Below, piece after piece: positions 1 to 9,026 of a stretch of 64,000 nt of DNA. The notes below the pieces were generated by a model. That model saw only the letters and a program-made list of their open reading frames with translations, had not been told where the DNA came from and did not search any database. Both the position numbers and the translations under genes were made by a program. Location: contig NZ_RHHV01000012.1 in NCBI RefSeq assembly GCF_003710905.1, positions 186,001-250,000 on the forward strand, read 5' to 3'. Source of the DNA: Brevibacillus parabrevis (GTDB taxonomy: Bacteria > Bacillota > Bacilli > Brevibacillales > Brevibacillaceae). How positions within the stretch are numbered: position 1 is the first letter of the stretch; every line of letters starts with the position of its first letter.

Positions 1-978
1 GAAGCCCAGCTCGTACCGCGAACAGAAATTCCTTTTCAGTCCGTCGAGATCAGCGGGTTGAAGCGGAAGCTGTCGCTGGACAACCTGAAGACCTTGTGGA
101 AATTCGTCCGGGCCGTGTCGGATGCGAAAAAAATGCTGCGCGATTTTCAACCGGATGTCGTCGTGGGCACGGGGGGATACGTCTGCGGGCCAGTCGTCTA
201 CGCAGCCTCGCGCTTGGGCATCCCGACCTTGATCCACGAACAAAACGTCGTTCCTGGTCTGACCAACAAATTTTTGTCGCGCTCGGCTACTCGGGTGGCC
301 GTATCTTTTGCAGAGTCTCTCGCGTACTTTCCAGAGGGGAAAACCGTGTTTACCGGCAATCCGCGGGCGACAGAAGTGATGCATGGCAACGCGGAGGCGG
401 GCCGTGGCTTTCTGGGGGTAGACGCAGGCAAAAAAATCGTCCTGATCTTTGGCGGCAGCCGGGGAGCGAGGGCGATCAATGAAGCGGTGCTTTCTGTTGT
501 TACCGAGTTGGGCAAATATGCCGATACTCATTTTGTATACGTAACCGGAGATGTTCACTTTGATAAAATCTCCAGCGAGCTTGCCGCAAAAGGGAAGCTT
601 CCCGAGAACATTTCCGTGCTTCCATTCGTCCATAACATGCCGGACGTTTTGGCGGCGACACATATACTGGTCGGACGTGCAGGTGCATCTACCTTGGCAG
701 AAGTGACGGCTCTCGGCGTTCCGTCGATTTTGATTCCGTCTCCGTATGTGACGAACAACCATCAGGAGAAAAATGCGCGCGGCCTTGAACGTGCAGGTGC
801 AGCGCGAGTCATTGTGGAGAAGGAGCTGAGAGGAGAGCGCCTGCTTCAGGAAGTGGAAAGCTTGCTGCACAGCGATGAGCTGTGGAAGCAAATGAAAGAG
901 AGCGCCCTGTCGCTGGGAATGCCGAAAGCAGCCACGGAAATCGTGCGCACCTTGCAGGAAGTCTCCGCAAAAAAATGA
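1..978 (+). CDS. murG: MurG, lipid II-forming GlcNAc transferase (5' partial)
   Basis: The reading frame is open from base 1, so the N-terminus (roughly 35-40 residues of a family of about 360) lies outside the window; 325 residues are visible. MurG is a peripheral membrane GT28 enzyme that transfers GlcNAc from UDP-GlcNAc to lipid I, making lipid II on the inner face of the membrane. Visible motifs are GTGGYVCGP in the acceptor half, FGGSRGA at the start of the C-terminal donor domain, and RAGASTLAE with the following P-S-P-Y loop that binds UDP-GlcNAc. It is the first visible gene of the wall/division cluster and is followed by murB after about 105 bp. Identification is by motif content and synteny with the Bacillus dcw cluster. 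Confidence 0.96.
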   Translation, partial: EAQLVPRTEIPFQSVEISGLKRKLSLDNLKTLWKFVRAVSDAKKMLRDFQPDVVVGTGGYVCGPVVYAASRLGIPTLIHEQNVVPGLTNKFLSRSATRVAVSFAESLAYFPEGKTVFTGNPRATEVMHGNAEAGRGFLGVDAGKKIVLIFGGSRGARAINEAVLSVVTELGKYADTHFVYVTGDVHFDKISSELAAKGKLPENISVLPFVHNMPDVLAATHILVGRAGASTLAEVTALGVPSILIPSPYVTNNHQEKNARGLERAGAARVIVEKELRGERLLQEVESLLHSDELWKQMKESALSLGMPKAATEIVRTLQEVSAKK

Positions 979-1083
979 TCAGATGGGCGATTGTCACGCC
1001 GATCTGGGCGATCGCATAGTATGGAGCAAACACGTGAGAAGACTTACAGGTCCGACCTAGCAAACGTATCAGGAGGTTCACAA

Positions 1084-1989
1084 ATGATAAATATTGCAGA
1101 TGAGCTGAAGCAAGCAGGGATCGGAAAAGTGTGGACCAATGAGCCTCTCGCCAATCATACGACATGGCGGGTTGGCGGTCCTGCTGATTTGTTAATCCAG
1201 CCCAAGGACAAAGAATCCTTGCTAAAAGCCTTGCAGATCATCCATCGTCATGAAATTCCTTGGAGTGTTATCGGGCGCGGCTCCAACCTTCTGGTGAGGG
1301 ACGGAGGGATTCGCGGAGCCGTGTTCAAAGTGGCTGAGGGCTTGAGCCACTGCGAGTTCAGGGGTGAAGAGGTGTGTGTGGGTGCCGGATATTCCATGAT
1401 CCGCCTGGCGGTGGAGACAGGCAAGATGGGATTAACAGGGATGGAATTCGCAGGAGGGATTCCTGGTACGGTAGGCGGAGCCGTCTATATGAATGCAGGG
1501 GCACACGGATCTGATCTTTCACGTATTCTTATTGAAGCCGAGATTCTTTTCGCAAACGGCGAATGTAAGGTGTTGAGTAACGACGAACTGAGCTTTAGCT
1601 ATCGGACTTCTCTTTTGCAAAAAGAAAAAGGGATTGTGCTGGAAGCCCGTTTTCAACTGCGTCCAGGCGATCGCAAGCAGATTGCCGCGACACTTGCGAC
1701 CAACAAGGATCGGCGACGCCAGACACAGCCGTTGCAAATGCCGTGTGCGGGCAGTGTGTTCCGCAACCCGCCGAACGATCACGCAGGGCGTCTGATAGAA
1801 GCAGCGGGGCTGAAAGGCTATCAAATCGGTGGAGCTCAGGTTTCAGAAAAACACTCGAATTTCATCGTGAATTGCGGGGGAGCCACGGCTACCGACGTCC
1901 TCACCTTGATTGAGCATGTTCGGAGCACAATTCTTGCGAAATACGGAATTGATCTGCATCCGGAAGTTCTGGTGGTGGGCGAGGGGTAA
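1084..1989 (+). CDS. murB: MurB, UDP-N-acetylenolpyruvoylglucosamine reductase
   Basis: A 301-residue FAD enzyme that reduces UDP-GlcNAc-enolpyruvate to UDP-MurNAc with NADPH in the cytoplasm. The frame is open further upstream (to 991), but the start is placed at the ATG at 1084 because AGGAGG lies at 1071-1076 with a 7-base spacer. An FAD-binding domain has RGSNLLVRDGG and the GGIPGTVGGA loop. The catalytic serine motif CAGSVFRNP and a C-terminal HPEV motif supply the usual active-site residues. Length matches the Bacillus protein. It lies between murG and murA, consistent with co-expression of cytoplasmic precursor steps. Confidence 0.97.
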   Translation: MINIADELKQAGIGKVWTNEPLANHTTWRVGGPADLLIQPKDKESLLKALQIIHRHEIPWSVIGRGSNLLVRDGGIRGAVFKVAEGLSHCEFRGEEVCVGAGYSMIRLAVETGKMGLTGMEFAGGIPGTVGGAVYMNAGAHGSDLSRILIEAEILFANGECKVLSNDELSFSYRTSLLQKEKGIVLEARFQLRPGDRKQIAATLATNKDRRRQTQPLQMPCAGSVFRNPPNDHAGRLIEAAGLKGYQIGGAQVSEKHSNFIVNCGGATATDVLTLIEHVRSTILAKYGIDLHPEVLVVGEG

Positions 1990-2004
1990 CACGGAGGTGA
2001 AAGT

Positions 2005-3261
2005 TTGGAGACTTTTGCGATCGAAGGCGGAAGACCTCTGTCCGGTTCGCTTCGGATCCAAGGAGCTAAGAACGCTGCTCTTCCCATCCTTGCCGCTGCT
2101 GTTCTTGCGGAAGGGCAATTCTATATCTACGATGTCCCCCATTTGAAAGATATCAAAGTCATGCTGGAGATAATGACGGCACTGGGGGCCAACACGAAGC
2201 ACGTGGACGGTTGCGTCGATCTGGATACAACGTCTGTCTCCGTCCCGCATGTGCCAGATGATTTAATGAGCCAGATGCGATCTTCTATTTTTCTCGCCGG
2301 GCCGCTTCTGGCCAGGTTGGGTGAAGTCACCATATCGCGTCCCGGTGGCTGCGACATTGGTGAACGCCGAATTGACCTGCATTTGTCTGGTCTTACGGCA
2401 CTCGGGGCTAAAATAGAAGAATCCGAAGGCTACATTACTTTTCGGGCAAAGCAATTGCGCGGGACCAACATCTTTCTTTCCTTCCCCAGCGTGGGCGCGA
2501 CGGAAAATATCATGATGGCGGCAGTCTTGGCAAAAGGGACGACACGCATCTGTAATGCGGCTCGGGAGCCGGAGATTATCGACCTGCAAAACTTCCTGAA
2601 CGCCATGGGTGCGCGAATAAGAGGGGCAGGAACCGATACGATTGAAATCAGCGGCGTACCGCGGCTTCGCTCCGTCAGCTACCGGATCATTCCCGACAGA
2701 ATTGTGACGGGGACGTATGTGCTGGCGGTCGGCATTGCCCAAGGGCATGTGGAGCTGACCAATACATTGCCTGAGCAACTCACGGCATTGATTGAGGTTG
2801 CCCGTAGCTGTGGTGTTGAAATCAAGACCCGCCATGATATAATGGAAATCAAAAGCAACTCCCGTCCTCGTGCTTACGACCGGATCATCACCTCGCCGTA
2901 TCCAGGGTTTCCGACTGACCTGCAGGCGCAGCTGATGGTGTTTCTGTCACAGGCGAGGGGAACCAGCGTCATCAAGGAAACGATTTTTGAAGGAAGATTC
3001 AAACATGTGAATGAATTGGCGCGAATGGGCGCCTCTATATACGTAGATCTCGGCTCTGCTATCATTCGCGGCGTCGGGAAGCTGACCGCCACGAATGTGG
3101 AAGCGACAGATCTGCGAGCAGGCGCTGCTCTCGTATTGGCAGGGCTTGCGGCAGAAGGCATTACGACGGTGAATCAGATTCATCATATCGATCGCGGATA
3201 CGATCGCCTGGAAGAGCAATTGCGCAGGCTGGGAGCCGACATCACGAGGGTTTCGATATGA
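2005..3261 (+). CDS. murA: MurA, UDP-GlcNAc 1-carboxyvinyltransferase
   Basis: A 418-residue EPSP-synthase-fold enzyme that transfers enolpyruvate from PEP to UDP-GlcNAc, the first committed step of peptidoglycan synthesis. It starts with TTG at 2005 behind GGAGGTGA (1993-2000). The catalytic cysteine of the fosfomycin loop is at residue 116 in GGCDIGERRID, so it should be fosfomycin sensitive. The substrate-binding GAKNAALP near residues 20-27 is present. In B. subtilis murA is not between murB and divIB, so the local order differs from that model. It ends at a hairpin, so it closes the mur part of the cluster. Many Firmicutes carry a second paralogue elsewhere, which cannot be judged here. 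Confidence 0.95.
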   Translation: METFAIEGGRPLSGSLRIQGAKNAALPILAAAVLAEGQFYIYDVPHLKDIKVMLEIMTALGANTKHVDGCVDLDTTSVSVPHVPDDLMSQMRSSIFLAGPLLARLGEVTISRPGGCDIGERRIDLHLSGLTALGAKIEESEGYITFRAKQLRGTNIFLSFPSVGATENIMMAAVLAKGTTRICNAAREPEIIDLQNFLNAMGARIRGAGTDTIEISGVPRLRSVSYRIIPDRIVTGTYVLAVGIAQGHVELTNTLPEQLTALIEVARSCGVEIKTRHDIMEIKSNSRPRAYDRIITSPYPGFPTDLQAQLMVFLSQARGTSVIKETIFEGRFKHVNELARMGASIYVDLGSAIIRGVGKLTATNVEATDLRAGAALVLAGLAAEGITTVNQIHHIDRGYDRLEEQLRRLGADITRVSI

Positions 3262-3273
3262 TCGAGGGAAGTC

Positions 3274-3308
3274 AAGCGGCATAGTGCTATGCCGCTTTCC
3301 CTGTTTTG
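3274..3308 (+). terminator. Rho-independent terminator after murA
   Basis: A near-perfect inverted repeat with arms AAGCGGCATAG and CTATGCCGCTT (3274-3284 and 3287-3297) is followed by a weak T-rich stretch. It lies 12 bases after the murA stop, ahead of divIB. Confidence 0.7.
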
Positions 3309-3404
3309 TATAGTTACATTTATTTGGAAGAAATCCATTTATTCCCTTTTGAATGAATTATCTTGCGGGCGATGAGCCTAGAATGCATGAGGAAGGATTC
3401 GGCC

Positions 3405-4199
3405 ATGGCGGTAATTGAGGAACGCATTCCGCAAGTCAAGCAGCAACGTCCCAGACGAAAAGGAAACCGTAAACTGGTATTTTGGCTCGTGCTGTTTTTT
3501 CTTACTGTACTTATCATTGTTTTTATTCGCTCACCGTACAGCAAGGTGCAGGAAATCCAGGTTATCGGAAACGACATTTACACCACAGAGCAAATCGTCC
3601 AGCAATCGGGTCTGCAACGCGACATGCAATTTCTCAATGTGTGGGAGAGCAGCGTGCAAAGCAATCTGGCGCCGCTTGAGGGCGTCAAGAACGTGACGGT
3701 CAGTCGTTCTTTTCCGGGAGTGATCCGGCTGCACGTAACGGAGCAAAAGCGCGTCGCCTTCTGGAATGGACAAGACGGCAGCCGCTATCCGCTGCTCGAA
3801 AACGGCAAGGTGCTGAAGCAGGTGAATTTTGCCGATCGCGTGGTGGACAGGCCCTTGATCAGCTCCTGGGCAGCCCCTGAGCTGCTCCCCAATCTCGCCA
3901 AAGCGTTGTCCCGCCTCACACCGAATGTGCTCGCCGAAATTTCGGACATAACTCTGACGCCAACGGTGTACGATAAGCAGCGGGTAACCTTGTACATGCG
4001 CGACGGAAACGAAGTGCGCAGCGTGGTCTACAAGCTGGATAAAATGCTGAACTGGTATCCGGCGATCGTGGCAGAGCTGCCGGCAGGAACAAAAGGGGTG
4101 CTCTCCATGTTCGAGCAGCCGTGGTTTGTTCCGTACGGTGCGGGAAGTGATGCCATTCCGATAGCAGGCAGCCAGGAGCAGACAGAAAAGCCGCAGTAA
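3405..4199 (+). CDS. divIB: DivIB/FtsQ divisome protein
   Basis: A 264-residue bitopic membrane protein of the divisome that links FtsL/DivIC to the septal wall synthase. The frame is open from 3363, but the start is placed at the ATG at 3405, preceded by AGGAAGGA (3390-3397). It has a basic cytoplasmic N-terminus (about 24 residues), one membrane segment at about residues 25-42, then a POTRA domain starting near IQVIGNDIYTTEQIV, and an FtsQ/DivIB domain. The length equals the B. subtilis protein (about 263). Position ahead of two DUF881 genes, sbp, ftsA and ftsZ matches the Bacillus dcw cluster. Confidence 0.93.
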   Translation: MAVIEERIPQVKQQRPRRKGNRKLVFWLVLFFLTVLIIVFIRSPYSKVQEIQVIGNDIYTTEQIVQQSGLQRDMQFLNVWESSVQSNLAPLEGVKNVTVSRSFPGVIRLHVTEQKRVAFWNGQDGSRYPLLENGKVLKQVNFADRVVDRPLISSWAAPELLPNLAKALSRLTPNVLAEISDITLTPTVYDKQRVTLYMRDGNEVRSVVYKLDKMLNWYPAIVAELPAGTKGVLSMFEQPWFVPYGAGSDAIPIAGSQEQTEKPQ

Positions 4200-4220
4200 A
4201 GAAAAAAGGGGTAGCAGACA

Positions 4221-4931
4221 ATGAGTCGTCGCCGCAAATTTCATCTTTATTTAACCGTCGTGACGCTTTGTACAGGCTTTCTGGTAGCAACCTCGTTTGA
4301 GACTACCAAGCTCACGCGCAAAGAGCGGTTGAATGATCAGCTGTTCCAGCAGGAAACGCAATTGAATGACCGGATTTTATCCGAAAAAGAACAAAACAGG
4401 CATTTGGAAAACCAGCTGATTGATTTGCAGCGCCAGGTAGGCAAAGTCGAGGAAGCGATGGCTCAGCAAAAATCTGAGGCAGCCGACACACTCGCCCAGC
4501 TGGAGGCTGCGCGTATGCTCTCCGGCGTGGTCGCTGTAGAAGGCCCTGGTCTTGTCATCACGATGCAGGACAGCCAATCGGCAGCAAGCAGCTCGGACAT
4601 CGCCAATTACATCGTGCATGAGCAAGATGTGCGTCTGGTCGTCAATGAACTGCGCGCAGCGGGAGCCGAGGCGATCAGCATCAACGGCCAGAGACTGGTA
4701 AGCAACTCTTCCATCCGCTGTGTCGGTCCGACGATCATCGTCAACGGAATCAAGTCTGCCGCTCCTTTTGTCATCTCGGCAATCGGCAATCCGGAGACGA
4801 TGGAGAGTGCCCTCCATTTGCCAGGAGGAGTATTGCAATCTCTGCAAGACTTTGTTCAAATCGACTTGGCGAAAAAAGAGAAGGTGCAGCTCCCGGCCTT
4901 CGTTGGTGACGCCAAAACGAAACACTCCTAA
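4221..4931 (+). CDS. DUF881 membrane-anchored protein (YlxW/YlxX type)
   Basis: A 236-residue protein with an N-terminal membrane anchor (about residues 8-24), a coiled-coil-like charged stretch to about residue 85, and a DUF881 domain beginning at VEGPGLVITMQDS. Two such genes in tandem between divIB and sbp correspond to ylxW and ylxX of B. subtilis, whose function is not established. The topology implies an extracytoplasmic C-terminal domain close to the divisome. The ribosome site is weak (AAAAAGGGG). Assignment to DUF881 is confident; a biochemical role is unknown. Confidence 0.87.
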   Translation: MSRRRKFHLYLTVVTLCTGFLVATSFETTKLTRKERLNDQLFQQETQLNDRILSEKEQNRHLENQLIDLQRQVGKVEEAMAQQKSEAADTLAQLEAARMLSGVVAVEGPGLVITMQDSQSAASSSDIANYIVHEQDVRLVVNELRAAGAEAISINGQRLVSNSSIRCVGPTIIVNGIKSAAPFVISAIGNPETMESALHLPGGVLQSLQDFVQIDLAKKEKVQLPAFVGDAKTKHS

Positions 4932-4955
4932 AAGGTAAAAGGATGCGTTTGCCCT

Positions 4956-5702
4956 ATGTTACAAAAAAGCCGTAAAATCACGTTTATTCTTGCCATTATT
5001 AGTGCTATCATAGGTGTGATGTTGGCTGTGCAATTGCGCAGCAGCCTCCATCCGGTACATAAGGAGTCTCGCAGCATTGCGGAACTCCGGACCACGCTGC
5101 AAAAAGAGCTGGAGAAACACAAAAACCTGCTTGCAGATATTTCCAAGTACAATCAGCTGTACTACCAATACGAAACCGCATTAAGTGAAGACGAGAGCAT
5201 TTCGGTCATGAAGGAAGAGCTGGAGCGAAACCGTCGAATGGCTGGAATGGTAGAGGTCGAGGGGGAAGGCATCGTGCTGGAAGTTGTCGATGCCCACACG
5301 CCTACAGAGCCGATTCTGGACGAACACATGCAGGTGCCTGTTGTAGGTGAATACACGATTGACGATGAAGATTTGCGTTGGCTGGTCAATATCCTGTTTG
5401 CGAACGGAGCGCAAGCGGTGTCCATTAACGATCATCGGTTGATTGCCACTTCCGCGATCCGCAATGTAGGGGCTGTCATCCAGATTGATACGAGGACGAT
5501 ACAGCCTCCATATGAAATAAAAGCATTGGGAGAGCCTGACGTGCTTTTGTCCGCGATGAAGCTGGAGGGTGTCGAAGAGAACTTTCAGCTGGCGAACAAA
5601 AAAGTGTTGGCCGAAAAACGGGACAAGCTGTTGATTTCCGCAAACAAAGAAACACGTGTCATCCAATTTATGAAACCTGTTAAAGAAAAAGGAGATTCGT
5701 AA
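4956..5702 (+). CDS. DUF881 membrane-anchored protein (second copy)
   Basis: A 248-residue paralogue of the upstream gene. It has a transmembrane helix at about residues 8-24, a helical charged linker, then VEGEGIVLEVVDAH, the counterpart of VEGPGLVI in the first copy, and the shared S-I-N-D/G-H/Q-R-L segment. The tandem pair probably arose by duplication and may form a heteromer; this is inference. It lies 24 bp after the first copy and 2 bp before sbp, so translation is likely coupled. No enzymatic motif is visible. Confidence 0.87.
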   Translation: MLQKSRKITFILAIISAIIGVMLAVQLRSSLHPVHKESRSIAELRTTLQKELEKHKNLLADISKYNQLYYQYETALSEDESISVMKEELERNRRMAGMVEVEGEGIVLEVVDAHTPTEPILDEHMQVPVVGEYTIDDEDLRWLVNILFANGAQAVSINDHRLIATSAIRNVGAVIQIDTRTIQPPYEIKALGEPDVLLSAMKLEGVEENFQLANKKVLAEKRDKLLISANKETRVIQFMKPVKEKGDS

Positions 5703-5704
5703 CC

Positions 5705-6052
5705 ATGTGGCTCCCGCTTATCGGACTGATTGTCGGTCTCGCTGTCGGCTTCCTTCTGGATTGGCGCGTGCCCCAGGAGTATAGCAGCTATCTTTCCATA
5801 GCTCTGTTGGCTGGATTGGATACGATCTTTGGGGGGATTCGCTCCTTCTTGGAACGCACCTTCAACGTTCGGATCTTCATGTCCGGATTCTTTTTCAATA
5901 CGCTCTTTGCAGCTGGGCTGGCCTTCATCGGAGGTTTCCTCGGGATTGATCTGTACCTGGCAGCCATCGTGGCTTTCGGGGTGCGTCTCTTCAATAACCT
6001 GGCTGTGATTAGGAGAATAGTTCTATCCCGTTGGATCAATCAGCAGGAATAG
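5705..6052 (+). CDS. sbp: Small basic protein Sbp (DUF1290)
   Basis: A 115-residue very hydrophobic protein with about three to four membrane segments and a short basic C-terminus (RRIVLSRW). Length and position directly ahead of ftsA match Sbp of B. subtilis (121 residues), a conserved membrane protein of unknown function. The ATG at 5705 follows the AAGGAG that overlaps the end of the second DUF881 gene. It is the last gene of this transcription unit before the ftsAZ promoter region. Confidence 0.88.
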   Translation: MWLPLIGLIVGLAVGFLLDWRVPQEYSSYLSIALLAGLDTIFGGIRSFLERTFNVRIFMSGFFFNTLFAAGLAFIGGFLGIDLYLAAIVAFGVRLFNNLAVIRRIVLSRWINQQE

Positions 6053-6103
6053 CCCGAACAAATGGGAAGATGGTCATTTTTTTACAAAAATTCTAGATGA
6101 AAA

Positions 6104-6130
6104 AAAGGGAATGGTTGTCCTGTGTGGAAT
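6104..6130 (+). promoter_or_regulatory. Candidate sigma-H promoter of ftsAZ
   Basis: AAAGGGAAT (6104-6112), 11 bases, then GTGGAAT (6124-6130). This fits the sigma-H pattern RnAGGAwWW-N11/12-RnnGAAT with one mismatch in the -35 box. B. subtilis ftsAZ is known to have a sigma-H promoter at the equivalent place. It lies 62 bp ahead of the ftsA start. Confidence 0.5.
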
Positions 6131-6192
6131 AATTTATGCAGGTGTTCTCATTTTAGCAAGACAAAAGACGTAGCAGGGGAGGTGTCACAGGT

Positions 6193-7446
6193 TTGGTAAG
6201 TAATGAACTCATCGTCAGCCTAGACATTGGAACATCCAAAGTACGCGTCATGATCGGCGAGATCAACAACGGTTCCATCAACATCATCGGCGTCGGACAA
6301 TCACACTCAGAAGGCATCAAGAAGGGCGTGATTGTTGACATCGACCAAACCGTGCATGCCATCCGGGAAGCAGTCGATCATGCTGAACGCATGGTTGGCG
6401 TTTCTATCGAAGAAGTGTATGTGGGGATCACTGGAAACCATATCGAGTTGCATGAAACCCAAGGGGTTGTCGCTGTATCCAGCGAAGACCGTGAGATACG
6501 AGAAGAAGATATCCAACGCGTCATTCAGGCAGCGAAGGTTGTAGCGATTCCGCCGGACCGTGAAATCATCGAGGTAGTTCCAAAGGAGTATATCGTAGAT
6601 GGGCAGGGTAGTATCAAAGACCCTCGCGGGATGATTGGTGTCCGACTGGAAATGGAAGGGACCATTGTAACCGGATTGAAAACGGTTGTACATAACATCG
6701 TTCGCTGTGCTCAACGAACCAATCTGCGTGTAGCTGGAATTTTCTTGCAACCGCTTGCGGCTAGCACGGTTGCCCTATCCAAAGATGACAAAAATATGGG
6801 TGTCGTTCTTGTCGACATCGGTGCGGGTTCTACCACGATCGGTGTATTCGAGCAAGGTAAGCTGGCCGCTACCACCGTGATCGGCATCGGTGGCGACCAT
6901 ATCACAAGCGACATTTCACTAGGATTGCGTACCCATACGGATGTGGCAGACCGCGTGAAAATAAAAAACGGTTGTGCGTTGATCGATGAAGCTTCTGAAG
7001 ATGTGAAATTCAAGGTGAACCGGATTGGCAGTGAAGTAGAAAAGCAGTTTACCCAAGTAGACTTGGCCAATATCATTGAGCCGCGCGCTGCAGAAATATT
7101 CCAATTAGTCGAGGATGCTGTCTACAAGATGGGCTTCCGCGACGAGATTGCAGGCGGCTACGTCCTGACTGGCGGTACAGTAGCAATGCCTGGCATGCTG
7201 GAATTGGCAAAAGAAGAATTGGACGCACCTGTTCGCATCGCAATTCCTGATTACATCGGAGTGCGGGATCCTGCCTACACCACAGGGGTAGGTTTGATTC
7301 AATATGCCTTGCAGTTGATGGAGCGCCGCAGCGTACGCGTCACCCCCTCATTCAAGGGCACTCAGAAGCAAACCGTTGCCAAGCAGCCAAAAGAGGGCGG
7401 CGGTTTGATGGAAAAAGTGAAAAACTGGTTTAGCGAATTTATTTAG
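6193..7446 (+). CDS. ftsA: FtsA, actin-like divisome membrane tether
   Basis: A 417-residue actin-fold ATPase that anchors FtsZ filaments to the membrane and recruits later divisome proteins. The start is TTG at 6193, with GGGGAGGTG just upstream. The N-terminal SLDIGTSKVRVMIGE is the phosphate-1 motif, the SHS2-type subdomain 1C spans roughly residues 85-165, VDIGAGSTTIGVF is phosphate-2, and GGYVLTGGTVAMPG is the adenosine motif. The C-terminal end MEKVKNWFSEFI is the amphipathic membrane-targeting helix. ftsZ follows after about 147 bp. Confidence 0.96.
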   Translation: MVSNELIVSLDIGTSKVRVMIGEINNGSINIIGVGQSHSEGIKKGVIVDIDQTVHAIREAVDHAERMVGVSIEEVYVGITGNHIELHETQGVVAVSSEDREIREEDIQRVIQAAKVVAIPPDREIIEVVPKEYIVDGQGSIKDPRGMIGVRLEMEGTIVTGLKTVVHNIVRCAQRTNLRVAGIFLQPLAASTVALSKDDKNMGVVLVDIGAGSTTIGVFEQGKLAATTVIGIGGDHITSDISLGLRTHTDVADRVKIKNGCALIDEASEDVKFKVNRIGSEVEKQFTQVDLANIIEPRAAEIFQLVEDAVYKMGFRDEIAGGYVLTGGTVAMPGMLELAKEELDAPVRIAIPDYIGVRDPAYTTGVGLIQYALQLMERRSVRVTPSFKGTQKQTVAKQPKEGGGLMEKVKNWFSEFI

Positions 7447-7593
7447 TCGCTTTGCCGTAGTTAGCACAATGGCGAAAATTGGAACGTTTCGTTCTTTTGA
7501 AATCATGGAAGAGAATAACGGGATGTCCCATTCGTTTGTCAATCGGCTTCTTGGGCCACAAGTTTTTATGTTGAATTGGGGAGGACTAGCAAT

Positions 7594-8742
7594 ATGCTGG
7601 AATTTGATATGGACATGGAATCCTTTGCACGAATTAAAGTAATTGGGTGCGGCGGCGGCGGCAGCAATGCTGTAAACCGCATGATTGCAGGCGGCGTGAA
7701 AGGGGTAGAATTTATCACCCTGAACACCGATGCACAGGCGCTCCAATTGTCCAGTGCCGAGATTAAACTGCAAATCGGGGAAAAGCTGACACGCGGTCTC
7801 GGAGCAGGTGCGAATCCGGAAATCGGCAAAAAGGCGGCGGAAGAGAGCCGCGATTTGATTGAAAATGCTCTGCGCGGTGCAGATATGGTATTCGTTACGG
7901 CGGGAATGGGCGGAGGAACCGGTACTGGTGCAGCCCCTGTTGTCGCTGAGATCGCCAAGGAGATGGGCGCTCTTACGGTGGGTGTCGTGACTCGTCCTTT
8001 CTCTTTCGAGGGCCGCAAGCGTTCCCAGCACGGTGAGGCTGGTATCGCGGCACTCAAGGAAAAAGTGGATACGCTGATCGTCATTCCTAACGATCGTTTG
8101 CTGGAAATCGTAGATAAAAACACACCTATGCTCGAAGCGTTCCGTGAAGCGGACAACATTTTGCGCCAAGGGGTTCAAGGGATTTCCGACCTGATCGCTG
8201 TACCGGGTCTGATCAACTTGGACTTTGCAGACGTGAAGACGATCATGACCGAGCGCGGCTCCGCTTTGATGGGGATCGGCGTAGGCAGCGGGGAAAACCG
8301 TGCGGCTGAAGCAGCTCGCCGTGCCATTTCCAGCCCGCTCTTGGAAACATCGATTGACGGTGCTCGCGGCGTTCTGATGAACATCACAGGCGGCACCAAC
8401 TTGAGCTTGTACGAAGTAAACGAAGCAGCAGATATCGTTTCTTCGGCAGCAGACCCAGATGTAAACATGATCTTCGGTGCGGTCATCAACGAAGATTTGA
8501 AAAATGAACTGGTAGTTACGGTCATTGCAACGGGATTCGAGCATTCCCAGCGCGTACCGGAAGCACCGCGCCGCCAGCAACAACCGATCAATACCGCTGG
8601 CAACCGTCCGACACCGATTTCCAACACGAATACGGGCCGTGCCAAAGAAGAAGAGGATGACAAGTCCTTCTTCTCCATGAGCAATCTCGACAACCTCGAT
8701 ATTCCAGCATTCCTGCGAAATCGTCGTCGCAACAAAAAATAG
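7594..8742 (+). CDS. ftsZ: FtsZ, tubulin-like cell division GTPase
   Basis: A 382-residue GTPase that polymerises into the Z-ring. The frame opens at 7576 but the ATG at 7594 is chosen because GGGGAGGA (7577-7584) then has a 9-base spacer and the length equals B. subtilis FtsZ. Visible motifs are [11 protein letters not shown] near the N-terminus, the tubulin signature [10 protein letters not shown], and [11 protein letters not shown] of the T7 loop. The C-terminal DIPAFLRNR peptide binds FtsA, SepF and other partners, followed by a basic tail. A strong terminator closes the operon. Confidence 0.98.
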   Translation: MLEFDMDMESFARIKVIGCGGGGSNAVNRMIAGGVKGVEFITLNTDAQALQLSSAEIKLQIGEKLTRGLGAGANPEIGKKAAEESRDLIENALRGADMVFVTAGMGGGTGTGAAPVVAEIAKEMGALTVGVVTRPFSFEGRKRSQHGEAGIAALKEKVDTLIVIPNDRLLEIVDKNTPMLEAFREADNILRQGVQGISDLIAVPGLINLDFADVKTIMTERGSALMGIGVGSGENRAAEAARRAISSPLLETSIDGARGVLMNITGGTNLSLYEVNEAADIVSSAADPDVNMIFGAVINEDLKNELVVTVIATGFEHSQRVPEAPRRQQQPINTAGNRPTPISNTNTGRAKEEEDDKSFFSMSNLDNLDIPAFLRNRRRNKK

Positions 8743-8756
8743 GCCACAAAAGTGGA

Positions 8757-8793
8757 AAAGCCTTGTTCTCTTTTCGGAGACAAGGCTTTTTTC
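8757..8793 (+). terminator. Terminator after ftsZ
   Basis: Arms AAAAGCCTTGT (8757-8767) and ACAAGGCTTTT (from 8780) with a short loop and a T-run. It separates the ftsAZ unit from the spoIIG operon. Confidence 0.9.
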
Positions 8794-8878
8794 TGTGAAA
8801 AACGTCTCGACGCTGTGCATTTGCTTGAAATAGAACCAAAAACGTTAGACAAAAAATCCAAAAAAACACCGTCAAGAA

Positions 8879-8911
8879 TTGACAGACTTTACATACACAT
8901 TGATATATACT
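8879..8911 (+). promoter_or_regulatory. spoIIG promoter with an over-long spacer
   Basis: TTGACA (8879-8884) and TATACT (8906-8911) are separated by 21 bp, not the usual 17. B. subtilis spoIIG is a sigma-A promoter with a comparably long (22 bp) spacer that works only when Spo0A~P bends the complex. The position upstream of spoIIGA makes the match specific. No perfect Spo0A box was seen nearby; CGTCAAG just before the -35 is only a partial match. Confidence 0.72.
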
Positions 8912-9026
8912 GCTTTTACTGATAGAGCCAGCGCTATAAAAGCGGCGTTCTGGCGCTACGACATACGGCAACTCTTGCAGCTCTCGGATTTTCGCCCAGG
9001 CGAAAACAGATCGGAGGTGAGGGCAA

